Shown here piece by piece: positions 17,501 through 27,163 of a stretch of 64,000 nt of DNA (positions within the stretch are counted from its first letter, which is position 1; every line of letters starts with the position of its first letter). The stretch spans positions 32,406-96,405 of the forward strand of contig JAEWSD010000022.1 of the NCBI GenBank assembly GCA_023398615.1. Reading direction: 5' to 3'. This stretch comes from Bacillota bacterium. GTDB taxonomy: Bacteria > Bacillota > Clostridia > Lachnospirales > Lachnospiraceae. The translations under genes were made by a program, and so were the position numbers. The notes under the pieces were generated by a model that had not been told where the DNA came from, did not search any database, and saw only the letters and a list, made by a program, of their open reading frames with translations.

Positions 17501-18301
17501 TTTGCCGAACAGATAAGCAAAGGCAGGAACCAGGAGGAGCTGATCAACTGGAACAGTGACTTTGTCTATGACGGGAAGATCCGTTCGGATATCGGAAGAA
17601 GGTTGGAATTCAAGTATCCTTATGAGACCGAAACCAATATTCATACGAAATTAACCGTATCGGAGTTAAAGAAGCTGGGGCAGTATGAGGAAGAGGAGCT
17701 TGGAGAAACGCTGAAGGGAACACGGGAAAGCCAAAAGGAATCTCTGATACCGGCATTTATAAGAAAGACCGAAGCACCCGACGGCGCGGAACTGGGAACT
17801 CTGTACCATAAGGTATTGGAGCATATCAGACTGTCGGAGGTCGAGAGACCTGAGGATATCAGGAAGATCCTGGAAAGGCTGCTTGCTTCGGGAAAAATTC
17901 TTGAGGCCGAGCTTGCCGCGGTAGATATTGATAAGATATACCGGTTCAGCAGGTCCGCGGTAGCAAAACGGATGCGCCATGCGGACGGACAGGGCAGGCT
18001 TTATGCGGAACGCCAGTTTATTATGGGAATAAAGGCCTGTGAGATTAACAGCCATATAAGAAGCAGTGAAATGATTTTGGTACAGGGTGTTATCGACGTA
18101 TATTTTGAGGAGGAGGATCAACTGGTAATACTGGATTATAAGACGGATCACGTCAGGGATAAGAATGGAGAAAAATTACTGGCAGGCCGTTATTCCGTAC
18201 AGCTTAACTATTATCAGAAGGCATTGGAGCAGCTGACGGGGAAGACCGTGAAAGAAAAAATTATTTATTCCTTTGCACTCGATAAGGAAATCAGGCTTTA
18301 G
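14534..18301 (+). CDS. addA: ATP-dependent helicase/nuclease subunit A
   Basis: 1255 residues, the expected size for the UvrD-like motor and nuclease subunit of AddAB. Helicase motif I is AAAGSGKTAVLVARI, motif Ia FTNAAAAEMRERI, motif II LIDEYQDSN, motif III GDVKQSIYKFR, motif IV DLHRNFRSR, motif V MSIHKSKGLEFP and motif VI LYVALTRAKEKL. The C-terminal nuclease has the GTLYHKVLEH and ILDYKTDHV (catalytic Asp/Lys) motifs. The ATG at 14534 is eight bases from GGAGG; the upstream TTG at 14528 is rejected. It starts inside addB and no gene follows for 140 bases. Confidence 0.97.
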   Translation: MEWTPDQQKVIDLRERNILVSAAAGSGKTAVLVARIISLISEGEHPIDIDRLLIVTFTNAAAAEMRERIAAAIERKVAEMPGNLHLQKQMTLIHSAQITTIHSFCLNVIRNHFNTIDLDPSFRIADDAELTLMKSDVIAELLEEYYDTQDEDFVYFAESFSGGKSDIPIEELILRLYEFSMSYPWPEDWLTEQLETFCANSVEEMAASGWMTRLISNMKALLADMRARCEGAIRICREADGPSAYLAALRSDEQMLNELAELTDYGEFGKAFGELNFARLSGKKEEGVSEDKKNRVKLIREEIKKTIGDIRKNYFFQPAEEMLDDIRAMRPPMKVLVRLVADFSRAFAAKKADKNIVDFNDLEHFALRILAEKTENKTVPTPAADELSEHYKEILIDEYQDSNLVQETILNSISGERFGRPNLFMVGDVKQSIYKFRLARPELFMEKYRTYDTESSRHQRIDLHRNFRSREVVLSSVNFIFGQIMTSKLGNIEYDGQAALYTGADFGKDGEGVSDCTEIMLVPAGPENAEEEAWNPESAGEKASESFPEDSDPAGEEEYTAKEIEAKAIAKRIKELTDPDTGLLIRDRDGLRRAEFRDIVILLRTMSNWSDIFADILTAEGIPAHTETQSGYFSTLEIRTILNLLKIIDNPRQDIPLTAILRSPIVDLSSNDLAVLRIASKDTSMYEAVVSYIKGMPGEEAGTDNCGLCERLNKFMDRLEEYRRMVCFLSIHELILKVLDDTGYYDYISAMPAGDKRRANVDMLVQRAIRFESTSYRGLFHFIRYIEKLDRYDVDFGEARIVSENDNTVRIMSIHKSKGLEFPIVFAAGLGKCFNNQDSKSKLLIHPDLGLGPDYLNPDLRVKAPTLVKKVIQKELVLENLGEELRVLYVALTRAKEKLILTGSVRKPEDKLVKWANACIQEEKQLLFCQLSNAACCFDWIIPAVMRHRGFRDILMERGLVSNPGEELYNDRSEFLVTVKSYGELVRTEFAEQISKGRNQEELINWNSDFVYDGKIRSDIGRRLEFKYPYETETNIHTKLTVSELKKLGQYEEEELGETLKGTRESQKESLIPAFIRKTEAPDGAELGTLYHKVLEHIRLSEVERPEDIRKILERLLASGKILEAELAAVDIDKIYRFSRSAVAKRMRHADGQGRLYAERQFIMGIKACEINSHIRSSEMILVQGVIDVYFEEEDQLVILDYKTDHVRDKNGEKLLAGRYSVQLNYYQKALEQLTGKTVKEKIIYSFALDKEIRL

Positions 18302-18442
18302 CTAAACTTCTATATTTTTGTAGAAAATGTTAAAATATGTGTTGAATTCCAGCCATTATATGTTAATATAGTAATAGGAAATACAAAATATGTTACTATG
18401 TGTATTATTTTTCTAATTAAGATGAAGGTAGGATGATTCTGA

Positions 18443-20653
18443 ATGGGGAATAAGGAAAAAAATTTGCTGGGTAAAAACGCTAATAAAAGTCTGAGGCAAT
18501 TAATAAAATCGGACAGAAAAAAGAGGACGGACAGTTCCGCGGGGCCTGATAAAAAGCCGAATAAATTATCGGATAAAACAGGGCGGCAAAAGGGGATGGG
18601 AAGCAGCGGAATAGGAAACAAAGGTTTTTTACATATTTTCAGCGGCATACGTGCCAAAATCCTGTTGTCATTTTCAATTCCTGTTGTTTTGATGGCAATA
18701 TTCGGAGTGGTTTCTTACAATAAATCATCCGATGCTATTATTGCAAATTATGAGAAAAGCACAACGGATACCCTCAACTCCATACGGGACTATCTGGATT
18801 TTGGGTTAGTCTCCGTAAGTAATAAATCTTTTGAGCTCTTGTCAAGTGATAATTTGATGAGCTATTATGACCGATATAATAATATAGAATCCTTTGACAA
18901 TTCGGTCAGCTACCGGGCTTTAACACAGGAGGTAACGGTTGCCGAACAGATGAACTCTTTCATTGACGCCACTCATATATTCGGATTCGTTGAGAAGCCG
19001 CTGTCAACTGCCGGTACGTTTCCGGAATCTTTGTTTAACAATTTCCTTGAATCCGAAGATTCCAAGGCGTTTGAAGATGAGACGGTAGCGGAAGCTTGGA
19101 TGGGAGCCCACCCTTTTGTGGACGAGCAGTTGGGAAGAAGCAATGCTTCGTATATTTTATCCATTATCCGAAGGATGCCGAAAGGCAACGGATTCATTAT
19201 TATGGATATATCCAAAGCGCAGATAACGAAAACCTTATCTAAAATAGATTATGGGGAAGGCAGTATCTTGGGTTTCATAACCAGCGACGGCCGGGAAGCC
19301 TTAACCAATACAGACAGCAAGAAGGTATTTGGGGAGCTGCCGTATTATAAGGAGTCTCTGGCAGGAGCGGATAAGGAAGGCTATTCCTATGAGACCTTTG
19401 ACGGAAAGGCTTATCTTTATCTGTACAGCAAGGTAGGCAATACTGGAGCGATGGTATGTGCGCTGGTGCCGGAGAGCACCATTATCAGGCAGGCACGTGA
19501 CATAAGGTCACTCAGCATAATATTTGTACTCTTTGCATCCGTTTCGGCACTCATAATCGGTACCATTATAGCCGGAGGAATCGGAAACGCAATATCGAAG
19601 CTGATGAGATCCATCTCAGAGGCGGCAAAGGGTGATCTAACCGTTAAGTTTGACACAAGGCGCAAGGATGAAATCAATATACTCTCCAATGGGCTTACGA
19701 ATATGGTAGGCAGTATGAGAAAGCTGATCGGAGAGGTCACGGATGTGGGTACGAAAGTCAGTATTTCTGCCGATTTACTGTCAAATACCTCGGAGAACAT
19801 ACTGGGAGCGACAAAGGATATCTCCTTAACCATTAACGAAATTGAAAAGGGCGTCGTACAGCAGGCTTCCGACGCGGAGCTTTGTTCCGGGCAGATGGCC
19901 AATTTATCGGAACGGATCAATGAGGTATACGGCAGTACGAATGAAATCGAACAGATAGCTACCGATACCAAATCGATCGTTGGTGAAGGAATCGTAATTA
20001 TTGATAATCTCAAGGATAAAACCACAGCGACTACCGATATTACGCAGGTGGTGATCCATGATATAGAAGCTTTGGAGGTTCAGTCAAGAAGCATCGGTAA
20101 TTTTGTCGGAATGATCAATGAGATTGCTTCTCAGACGAATTTGCTTTCTCTGAATGCCTCAATCGAAGCGGCCAGGGCCGGGGAAGCCGGAAGAGGATTT
20201 GCCGTAGTTGCCGATGAAATCCGTAAGCTTGCGGATCAATCGGTAAAAGCAGCCGATCAGATTCAGGATATCGTAACGGATATACAGAATAAGACAAAGG
20301 GTACGGCATTGTCCGCAAAGCAGGCCGAGAATATCGTTCAGTCGCAAACGGAAGCCTTACATAAGACAGTGGAAGTATTCGAAAGTATTGACAGACATGT
20401 TGCAAAGCTTGCCAATAACCTTGAAGTGATATCAATCGGAATCAAAGGGATAGAGACGGCAAAAGAGGATACTATGGATGCAATCAGCAATATTTCCGCC
20501 GTATCCCAGCAAACTGCCGCGGCTTCGGAAGAGGTTAGCGCTACGGCGGACAGTCAGATCGGATCTGTTCAGGAGTTGAGCGAGTCCGCACTCGAACTGG
20601 CTAATGATGCCAAGAAGCTTGAGGAAGCTATTAAATTATTCCGGATCGGTTAA
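18443..20653 (+). CDS. Methyl-accepting chemotaxis protein (copy 1)
   Basis: 736 residues. Unusual for a receptor, about 70 Lys/Arg/Ser-rich cytoplasmic residues come before transmembrane helix 1 (about 72-92). The extracellular sensor spans about 93-354 and is Cache-like by length and by the [16 protein letters not shown] segment; helix 2 is at about 355-378. HAMP follows, then the signalling coiled coil with the tip [19 protein letters not shown] at about 558 and [19 protein letters not shown]. It should report to CheA/CheW. It is a close paralogue of the gene at 23326, sharing the extension, sensor motifs and a nearly identical cytoplasmic part. Ligand unknown. No other chemotaxis gene is in the window. 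Confidence 0.95.
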   Translation: MGNKEKNLLGKNANKSLRQLIKSDRKKRTDSSAGPDKKPNKLSDKTGRQKGMGSSGIGNKGFLHIFSGIRAKILLSFSIPVVLMAIFGVVSYNKSSDAIIANYEKSTTDTLNSIRDYLDFGLVSVSNKSFELLSSDNLMSYYDRYNNIESFDNSVSYRALTQEVTVAEQMNSFIDATHIFGFVEKPLSTAGTFPESLFNNFLESEDSKAFEDETVAEAWMGAHPFVDEQLGRSNASYILSIIRRMPKGNGFIIMDISKAQITKTLSKIDYGEGSILGFITSDGREALTNTDSKKVFGELPYYKESLAGADKEGYSYETFDGKAYLYLYSKVGNTGAMVCALVPESTIIRQARDIRSLSIIFVLFASVSALIIGTIIAGGIGNAISKLMRSISEAAKGDLTVKFDTRRKDEINILSNGLTNMVGSMRKLIGEVTDVGTKVSISADLLSNTSENILGATKDISLTINEIEKGVVQQASDAELCSGQMANLSERINEVYGSTNEIEQIATDTKSIVGEGIVIIDNLKDKTTATTDITQVVIHDIEALEVQSRSIGNFVGMINEIASQTNLLSLNASIEAARAGEAGRGFAVVADEIRKLADQSVKAADQIQDIVTDIQNKTKGTALSAKQAENIVQSQTEALHKTVEVFESIDRHVAKLANNLEVISIGIKGIETAKEDTMDAISNISAVSQQTAAASEEVSATADSQIGSVQELSESALELANDAKKLEEAIKLFRIG

Positions 20654-20715
20654 TTTTTAATTTCACAGGTATGAAATAAAATATCCAGGCTACACTTAAT
20701 ATAGATAATAAGACA

Positions 20716-20753
20716 GGGGCTGTTTCGATGCATGATGCAATTGAAACAGTCCC
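20716..20753 (+). terminator. Terminator-like hairpin after chemoreceptor 1
   Basis: GGGGCTGTTTC (20716-20726) pairs with GAAACAGTCCC (20743-20753); the downstream T-run is weak. Confidence 0.55.
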
Positions 20754-20784
20754 ATGTTAAAATCTAGAAAGGGTGTAAAAGAAT

Positions 20785-21000
20785 ATGAATAAAAAGGTGA
20801 AAGAATCCGATAAAATAGTATTGAGTGAAATAAAACCGGAAGATAAATTAAAATATGAAATTGCCGAGGAATTAGGACTTATCGATAAGGTGATGGCGAA
20901 CGGGTGGAAATCACTGTCGGCAAAGGAAACCGGACGGATAGGCGGAATCATGACGAAAAGAAGGAAGCAGATAAAAACGGAGGCGCAAAATAAATCATGA
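20785..21000 (+). CDS. Alpha/beta-type small acid-soluble spore protein (SspF-like)
   Basis: 71 residues with the SASP core KYEIAEELGLIDKVMANGW, then LSAKETGRIGGIMTKRRKQ. The first half corresponds to the family's YE(I/L)A.(E/D)LG segment; the longer insert (LIDKVMANGWKSLSAKETG) is more like the minor SspF-type proteins than the major SASPs. These proteins coat and protect DNA in dormant spores and are degraded by the Gpr protease at germination. This is the best evidence in the window that the organism sporulates. AGAAAGGGTG gives the ribosome site. The TGA stop overlaps the ATG of the next gene (ATGA), so the two are translationally coupled. A forespore sigma-G promoter would be expected; I could not point to one. 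Confidence 0.85.
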   Translation: MNKKVKESDKIVLSEIKPEDKLKYEIAEELGLIDKVMANGWKSLSAKETGRIGGIMTKRRKQIKTEAQNKS

Positions 21001-21905
21001 AGAAGAAATTGCTGTTCATTTACAATCCGCATGCGGGAAAAGGCAAAATTAAAAACTGGTTATCGGATATCGTAGTATTGTTTGTAAAAAACGGTTATGA
21101 GGTAGTCATTTATGCAACGCTTGGCAAGCGGGATGCAAAAAGGATCGTAATGGATTGCTTGAAACAGGAGGTTTATGAATTTATTGTGTGTTCCGGCGGT
21201 GACGGCACTTTGAATGAGGTGGTAAATGGAATCATGAACAGTGACCAGCGGCCGAAGATCGGCTATATTCCTTCCGGAACTACCAATGATTATGCGTACA
21301 GTCTCAATGTTCCGAAGAATATGCTCAAAGCAGCACAATTAGTATTGAATGGAGAGGTATTTTCTTATGATATCGGGGAAATAAACGGAAAATACTTTAC
21401 ATATACGGCTGCCTTCGGACTGTTTACCGACGCTGCCTATGAAACTCCGCAAACTTCAAAGAATATGCTGGGAAGACTGGCCTATATCCTGGAAGGTGTC
21501 AAAAGACTGCCATACTGGAAATCCTACCACATGGAGATTACGTCGGGAGAGCGTACCGTTACCGATAATTTTATCTACGGAATGGTCGCAAATTCCAATT
21601 CTGTCGGAGGGTTTAAAGGTCTTGCCGGTAAGAATGTCCGCCTCGACGACGGGCAATTTGAAGGAATCTTTATTAAAGTGCCTCAAAACGTGCTGGATCT
21701 GCAAAGTATCATAAACGACCTGCTCAAAGGCAATCTTAACAGCGAGCATATCTTTTCACTTCCGGTCAGAGAAATACAGCTAAAGTCGGAGGAAGCCGTG
21801 CCCTGGGCAATCGACGGAGAGTTTGGCGGCGAATACCAGACGGTTACTATAAAAAATTACAAGCAGGCAATCAAAATCACTTCTCCGGCAAAAAAAGGGA
21901 AGTAG
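20997..21905 (+). CDS. Diacylglycerol/lipid kinase, YegS/DagK family
   Basis: 302 residues. The DAGK catalytic domain has NPHAGKGK at the N-terminus, SGGDGTLNEVVNGIM (nucleotide-binding GGDGT) and IPSGTTNDYAYSLNVP. The C-terminal lobe ends with AIDGEFGG, the family's acidic metal-binding region. It phosphorylates diacylglycerol or related lipids at the membrane; in Firmicutes this returns diacylglycerol released by lipoteichoic acid synthesis to phospholipid. Overlap by ATGA with the spore protein is unusual and suggests at least part of its expression is in the forespore. It ends two bases from the convergent repressor gene. Confidence 0.93.
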   Translation: MKKKLLFIYNPHAGKGKIKNWLSDIVVLFVKNGYEVVIYATLGKRDAKRIVMDCLKQEVYEFIVCSGGDGTLNEVVNGIMNSDQRPKIGYIPSGTTNDYAYSLNVPKNMLKAAQLVLNGEVFSYDIGEINGKYFTYTAAFGLFTDAAYETPQTSKNMLGRLAYILEGVKRLPYWKSYHMEITSGERTVTDNFIYGMVANSNSVGGFKGLAGKNVRLDDGQFEGIFIKVPQNVLDLQSIINDLLKGNLNSEHIFSLPVREIQLKSEEAVPWAIDGEFGGEYQTVTIKNYKQAIKITSPAKKGK

Positions 21906-21907
21906 GA

Positions 21908-23077
21908 CTACGTCATACGTTTTAACTCATTATTCCTTAAATTCAGTGTGCTGATACCAAGGAAATTTTTAATTGTTACGCAGATTCCGCCAAGAAGTAT
22001 GGAGGAATCCTGCAGGGCGGATGGTACGATTCGTATCACGCTGTTCATCCTGCTTTGCAGAGAGCGTTCGATCAGCCTGGTAAGTCCCGGGAAGAATATG
22101 GTAAAGGAGCTGTTAATGATTACAATGTCCGGATTATATGCATTCAATATGTTGTTGACACATACGGACATATATTTCACAAATCTTTCTGTGATAGCGA
22201 TAGCATCTTTATCACCGGTCTGGTACATGGATGCAAAAGTCTCGAAATCCGTGCCTTCCAATCCTTTCATTTCCGCAAAATCTTTTAACAGTACCCGCTC
22301 CGAGACATACTGCTCCAGACAGCCGTGATTACCGCAAGGGCATTCTCTGCCGTCTATTTCAACTATGGTATGGCCGAATTCACCGGCGCGGCCGTTATAC
22401 CCCGTGTAGAGGTTGTTATTAATTAATATTCCGAGCCCGATTCCGGAATGTACGCTTATATTGGCAATGTTGGGGTAATCGTACATAAAGGTTTTTTCAC
22501 CCAGTACGGAAAGGTTTGCTTCGTTTTCAAGGAAAACAGGGGTATGGAAGAACTGCTCCAATTCTCCGGCCAGGTCTATTCCGGTCAGGTCGTAGTAAGG
22601 GGTAAAAGAAACCTTATTATTAAAAATAACGCCGTGAATACCCAGAGCAATTCCCACCAGTCCGTAAGGAGAACCGGTTGAAGCAGGCTTCATGGAGGAG
22701 ATGAGATTAATAAGTACGGATACGATACTGGCGTTGGATTTCGGCGTTTTAATCTGTTTTAAGCTGCAATCCTCACCCAGCAGATCGGTCATTAATACGG
22801 ATATCGTTTCGACACCGATGTCAACGCAGATGATATGCCCGGCTTTCTTATTAAAACTAAGCAGGATCGGTTTCCTGCCTAGATCCGTATCGTCACTTCC
22901 GATTTCAATAACCAGATATTTATTAATTAAATCCTGTACGATTGCGGAAATAGTTGCTTTGGTTAATCCGAGTTTTTTTGATATGGCAGCTCGTGAAATT
23001 GGCTTAGAGTTAATTATCGTTTCTAAAACCAAGGTAGTATTGATGTCTCTGATTAATTCTTTACTTCCGGTAACCAT
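21908..23077 (-). CDS. xylR: ROK-family transcriptional repressor, probable XylR
   Basis: 389 residues from the ATG at 23077, chosen because AAGGA lies eight bases upstream; longer forms start without a ribosome site. The N-terminal winged helix (about 5-70) reads INSKPISRAAISKKLGLTKATISAIV; the ROK domain follows with the sugar-kinase-like IICVDIGVETI, the ENEANLSVLGE segment, GIGLGILINNNLYTGYNGRAGEFGH and the zinc motif CPCGNHGCLEQY. ROK proteins with this architecture include XylR and NagC. The XylR call rests on position (two genes from xylAB) and on the TTAGTTT-N7-AAACTAA operator at the xylA promoter, a typical XylR site. Confidence 0.88.
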   Translation of the reverse strand: MVTGSKELIRDINTTLVLETIINSKPISRAAISKKLGLTKATISAIVQDLINKYLVIEIGSDDTDLGRKPILLSFNKKAGHIICVDIGVETISVLMTDLLGEDCSLKQIKTPKSNASIVSVLINLISSMKPASTGSPYGLVGIALGIHGVIFNNKVSFTPYYDLTGIDLAGELEQFFHTPVFLENEANLSVLGEKTFMYDYPNIANISVHSGIGLGILINNNLYTGYNGRAGEFGHTIVEIDGRECPCGNHGCLEQYVSERVLLKDFAEMKGLEGTDFETFASMYQTGDKDAIAITERFVKYMSVCVNNILNAYNPDIVIINSSFTIFFPGLTRLIERSLQSRMNSVIRIVPSALQDSSILLGGICVTIKNFLGISTLNLRNNELKRMT

Positions 23078-23205
23078 ACATTCCATCCTTTTGTTTATAT
23101 TTCCATTTTTTATTTGGCCTTGAATTTGGTAATATTGTAATAATATCATAATTTAATCTGCTTGAAAAGGGGTAATCAATTATCATATTTGACGAAAAAT
23201 AAAAA

Positions 23206-23226
23206 ATAAACATGAAAAATGTTTAT
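23206..23226. promoter_or_regulatory. Possible operator in the divergent xylR / chemoreceptor 2 interval
   Basis: ATAAACAT (23206-23213) and ATGTTTAT (23219-23226), 8-5-8 inverted repeat, about 30 bases upstream of TACAAT (near 23253), a possible -10 for the chemoreceptor gene. It does not match the xyl operator half-site, so it may bind another factor. Confidence 0.35.
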
Positions 23227-23325
23227 AAAAATGTTAATTTATGCTACAATAGATTTGTAAATTTTGTATTTCAATCTTTATTATTCAAATTTTAATGTGC
23301 TAGACAGGAGGCTGTGTGACTTAAT

Positions 23326-25557
23326 ATGAAGAAGAAAGACAAATTATTATTAGAGAATAAGGTAAAAAAGAAACCGGGAATCCATCTGAAATTCAGGGGT
23401 AAGAAGAAAAATCCGGAATTGGCTGCCGGCGGTGAAGCCTTCAGAGATGACCTGGAGGAGAAAAAAGAAGAGATACATAAAAAAGCGAAAAAGATTCGGG
23501 GTGAGATAAAAGAGCGGAGGAATATATTACATACCTTCCGCGGAATACGTACAAAGATCCTGTTCGCAATCTTTATCCCTATTGTTTTAATGGCCGTATT
23601 CGGCTTGGTGTGCTACATAAATGTTTCACAGGCAATTACATCCAATTACGAAGTAAGCACAACGGATACTTTAGGTGCGGTGGGCAAATATCTGACATTA
23701 GGATTTGATTCCGTTGAGAACAGAACGGTGGAATTTATTCTGAGTGATACGCTGAAAAGCTATTACAACCGTTTCAACGATGAGGAGACCTTTGCAGATG
23801 TACAGAATTACAACCAGTTAAAGCAGGACATTGTGGTGGTACAATCCACGAATCCTTTTATCGGAGGCACGCATATTTTTGGTGCGGTGGGAAGAGGAGT
23901 AACAACGACAGTTCCAAGTACCTTGCCGGAGGACCTGTACTCCGCCTTCGTGGATTCCGAGGATGAAAAGATTCTGGAGAATGCAGGCGCCGATTACGCA
24001 TGGTCCGGATATCATAATTTCCTGGATGAGAAGCTCAACATAAAGAAAGAGGATTATGCCGTATCTTATATCAGGAGAATGAATTTCGGCAAGGGATATG
24101 TCGTTATGGATATCTCCAGGAAAAGAGTATTGACCACCTTGTCGGAACTGGAATTAGGTGATGGCAGCATACTTGGTTTTATAACGAAGGACGGCAGGGA
24201 ATCCCTTGTGAATTCGGATGAAGAAAATTTATTTTATGATTTAAGTTATTATAAGGACTCGGCAGCCGACGAAGAGACGACCGGCTATTCCTATCATAAC
24301 TTTAATAATCGGAAATATCTTTATGTATACAGCAAGGTTGGCGATACCGGAAACATGGTGTGTGCCCTGATTCCCGAATCTACGATTCTCAGCCATGTAC
24401 AGGGCATAAAGGTATTGATCCTGGCATTTACGGTTCTGGCATGTATCCTGGCCATTATCGTTGGTTCGATTATTGCGGGAGGAATCGGCAGTGCGATTTC
24501 CAAATTATTGAAATCGATTACCCTGGCTGCCAGGGGAGATCTGACAGCAAGCTTTGATACGAAGCGCAAGGATGAATTCCAGGTATTATCAAAAGGCCTT
24601 ACCGACATGGTAGGCGGTATGCGTCATCTGATTGGGGAGGTTGCAGAGGTCGGAACAAAGGTAAGTGAATCTGCCGGTGAGTTGTCCGCTACCTCGGAAA
24701 ACATTCTTGGAGCTACGAAGGACATCTCCTTAACAATCGATGAGATCGAAAAAGGAGTGGTTCAGCAGGCTGCCGATACGGAGCATTGTTCCGGTCAGAT
24801 GTCAAATCTTTCGGAAAAAATCAACCAGGTATACGGCAGTACATATGAAATCGAGCAGATTGCAAATGATACCAAATCCATCGTAGGAAAAGGTATTAAC
24901 ATCATTGACGATCTGAGGGATAAGACAAAGGCGACAAATGATGTTACACAGATTGTAATCAAGGATATTGAGGCATTGGAATTACAGTCCCACAGTATCG
25001 GTAATTTTGTAGGGATTATAAATGAGATAGCTTCCCAGACAAATCTTCTTTCCTTAAATGCATCCATAGAGGCGGCAAGGGCAGGAGAAGCCGGACGCGG
25101 ATTCGCGGTAGTGGCGGATGAAATCCGTAAATTAGCCGACCAGTCCGTGAAAGCGGCAAATGAAATTAAGGATATCGTTACCGATATTCAGGGCAAGACA
25201 CAGAATACGTCGCTGACGGCAAGGAAGGCGGAGGATATCGTTGAGTCGCAGACGGAAGCACTTCATAAGACGGTCAGCGTATTCGAAGAAATCAATGAAC
25301 ATGTTGCAAAACTGGCAAATAACCTGGATATTATTTCGGTTGGTGTCAAAGGCATAGAATCCGCTAAAGAAGATACGGTTGACGCAATCAGCAATATATC
25401 CGCAGTATCTCAGGAGACGGCTGCGGCCTCCGAAGAAGTAAGTACGACGGCCAATAATCAGATTCAGTCTGTTGAAAACCTGAGTCAGTCAGCTCTGGAA
25501 CTGGCAAGTGATGCTAAGAAGTTAGAAGAAGCGATCCGCTTATTTAAAATCAGTTAG
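23326..25557 (+). CDS. Methyl-accepting chemotaxis protein (copy 2)
   Basis: 743 residues, same build as copy 1: a basic cytoplasmic N-terminal extension of about 76 residues (runs of [16 protein letters not shown]), helix 1 (about 77-98), a Cache-like extracellular sensor to about 360, helix 2 (about 362-385), HAMP, and a signalling domain with the [19 protein letters not shown] tip. The sensor shares landmarks with copy 1 (CALIPESTI versus [20 protein letters not shown]), but the ligand-facing middle differs more. It lies between xylR and xylAB, so detection of xylose or a xylan product is a reasonable guess from position only. It is followed by a strong hairpin terminator. Confidence 0.95.
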   Translation: MKKKDKLLLENKVKKKPGIHLKFRGKKKNPELAAGGEAFRDDLEEKKEEIHKKAKKIRGEIKERRNILHTFRGIRTKILFAIFIPIVLMAVFGLVCYINVSQAITSNYEVSTTDTLGAVGKYLTLGFDSVENRTVEFILSDTLKSYYNRFNDEETFADVQNYNQLKQDIVVVQSTNPFIGGTHIFGAVGRGVTTTVPSTLPEDLYSAFVDSEDEKILENAGADYAWSGYHNFLDEKLNIKKEDYAVSYIRRMNFGKGYVVMDISRKRVLTTLSELELGDGSILGFITKDGRESLVNSDEENLFYDLSYYKDSAADEETTGYSYHNFNNRKYLYVYSKVGDTGNMVCALIPESTILSHVQGIKVLILAFTVLACILAIIVGSIIAGGIGSAISKLLKSITLAARGDLTASFDTKRKDEFQVLSKGLTDMVGGMRHLIGEVAEVGTKVSESAGELSATSENILGATKDISLTIDEIEKGVVQQAADTEHCSGQMSNLSEKINQVYGSTYEIEQIANDTKSIVGKGINIIDDLRDKTKATNDVTQIVIKDIEALELQSHSIGNFVGIINEIASQTNLLSLNASIEAARAGEAGRGFAVVADEIRKLADQSVKAANEIKDIVTDIQGKTQNTSLTARKAEDIVESQTEALHKTVSVFEEINEHVAKLANNLDIISVGVKGIESAKEDTVDAISNISAVSQETAAASEEVSTTANNQIQSVENLSQSALELASDAKKLEEAIRLFKIS

Positions 25558-25585
25558 ACTTATAAACGGAAAGCTGCAAGTATAG

Positions 25586-25668
25586 TTCCATATGTTCCGC
25601 AAGTAATTTGTGCGAGGTATTCCAAGCAGGACCGGACACAAATTTGCGGAATGTATGGAATTTTTTTT
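25586..25668 (+). terminator. Long hairpin terminator after chemoreceptor 2, with shared repeat core
   Basis: Left arm 25586-25612, right arm 25637-25660 (CACAAATTTGCGG onward), near-perfect stem of about 24 bp, then eight T (25661-25668). The inner part TAATTTGTGCGAGGTAT (25604-25620) is identical to the inner part of the palindrome at 28675-28795, whereas the outer arms differ. Confidence 0.75.
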
Positions 25669-25734
25669 GTGGTTTTATGCTTTGGCTATGCTGCCCGGTA
25701 ATGCAGCTTTTATGCAGGCTGTACATAAATTCTA

Positions 25735-25763
25735 TTGACAAAAGGCATAATACTTGCTATAGT
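25735..25763 (+). promoter_or_regulatory. Promoter of xylAB
   Basis: TTGACA (25735-25740), 17-base spacer, TATAGT (25758-25763). It predicts a start at about 25770, right at the operator. Confidence 0.85.
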
Positions 25764-25773
25764 ACTATTATAA

Positions 25774-25794
25774 TTAGTTTACTCATCAAACTAA
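25774..25794. promoter_or_regulatory. xyl operator (XylR binding site)
   Basis: TTAGTTT (25774-25780), 7-base spacer, AAACTAA (25788-25794). These half-sites are those of the known Bacillus-type xyl operators. The site begins 10 bases after the -10 and ends before the AGGAGG of xylA, where a bound repressor would block initiation or clearance; xylose should release it. Confidence 0.85.
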
Positions 25795-25811
25795 ATAGGA
25801 GGAAAGATTAA

Positions 25812-27131
25812 ATGGAATATTTTAAAGGTATAGGAAAAATTAATTACGAAGGTCCGGAAAGCAAAAATCCTTTAGCTTTTAAGTACTATAATCCGGATGA
25901 GATGGTTATGGGCAAGAGCATGAAGGATCAGTTAAGGTTTGCCATGTCATACTGGCATACATTAACTTACATGGGTAATGACCCTTTCGGTGTCGGGACA
26001 ATGTTCAGACCTTGGGACAGCGAAGGTGACCCTATGGAGATTGCCAAGGCAAGAGTACATGTTGCATTTGAATTCATGCAGAAAGCACAAATCCCGTTTT
26101 TCTGCTTCCATGACAGGGATATCGCTCCGGAAGGCAACGACCTTGCAGAAACAAATGCCAGACTGGATGAGATCGTCGAAGTGATCAAGGAAGAAATGGC
26201 CCGTACCGGAATTAAATGCTTATGGGGAACGACGAATGCGTTCAGTAACCCACGTTTCGTACATGGTGCCGGCACCTCCTGCAATGCGACGGTATTTGCC
26301 TATGCGGCCGCGCAGATTAAGAAGGCGCTGGAGATTACGAAGGAGCTTGGCGGCAGCAACTATGTATTCTGGGGCGGAAGAGAAGGCTATGAGACACTTC
26401 TTAATACGGATACCGCTTTAGAGCTTGATAATTTTGCAAGATTACTTAAAATGGCATGTGATTATGCGGAAGAAATCGGATTCACCGGGCAGTTCTTAAT
26501 CGAGCCGAAGCCGAAGGAACCAACCAAGCATCAGTATGATACCGATACTGCCACCGTACTTGCATTCTTAAGAAAGTATGACTTGCAGGACAAATTCAAG
26601 CTGAATATCGAAGCTAACCATGCGACACTTGCCAACCATACCTTCCAGCACGAACTGAATCAATGCCGTATCAACGGTGTTCTTGGAAGCGTTGATGCCA
26701 ACCAGGGAGACAGCATGCTTGGATGGGATACCGATCAGTTCCCAACCAATCTGTATGATACGACGCTTGGCATGTATGAAATACTGCTTGCCGGCGGACT
26801 TACCAAGGGCGGTCTTAACTTTGACTCCAAGGTAAGACGTGCTTCCTTTGAAGAATCCGATCTGTTCTATTCCTATATAGCAGGTATGGATACCTTTGCA
26901 AGAGGCTTAAAGGTTGCGGCAAAACTAATCGAAGACAAGGTATTTGAGAATTTTATTGCAAACCGTTATGCAAGCTATAACGAAGGAATCGGCAAAGATA
27001 TTGTGGAAGGTAAGGCAGGTTTCAGGGAATTGGAAGCCTATGCGCTGAAAAACGGTATTACGCCTAATGTTTCCGGAAGACAGGAGCTTCTTGAGTCTAT
27101 CCTGAACCAGTATATTATTGAAACTAAGTAG
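25812..27131 (+). CDS. xylA: Xylose isomerase
   Basis: 439 residues, class II (long) xylose isomerase, converting D-xylose to D-xylulose with two divalent metals. The class II start [30 protein letters not shown] opening is present in broken form, as are [12 protein letters not shown] (catalytic His region), [51 protein letters not shown] (metal Glu), [14 protein letters not shown] and DANQGD. AGGAGG precedes the start. First gene of a two-gene unit under the operator at 25774; xylB follows after 32 bases. Confidence 0.98.
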   Translation: MEYFKGIGKINYEGPESKNPLAFKYYNPDEMVMGKSMKDQLRFAMSYWHTLTYMGNDPFGVGTMFRPWDSEGDPMEIAKARVHVAFEFMQKAQIPFFCFHDRDIAPEGNDLAETNARLDEIVEVIKEEMARTGIKCLWGTTNAFSNPRFVHGAGTSCNATVFAYAAAQIKKALEITKELGGSNYVFWGGREGYETLLNTDTALELDNFARLLKMACDYAEEIGFTGQFLIEPKPKEPTKHQYDTDTATVLAFLRKYDLQDKFKLNIEANHATLANHTFQHELNQCRINGVLGSVDANQGDSMLGWDTDQFPTNLYDTTLGMYEILLAGGLTKGGLNFDSKVRRASFEESDLFYSYIAGMDTFARGLKVAAKLIEDKVFENFIANRYASYNEGIGKDIVEGKAGFRELEAYALKNGITPNVSGRQELLESILNQYIIETK

Positions 27132-27163
27132 TATTATCATTTTAAAGATAAAGGAGTTCAGGT

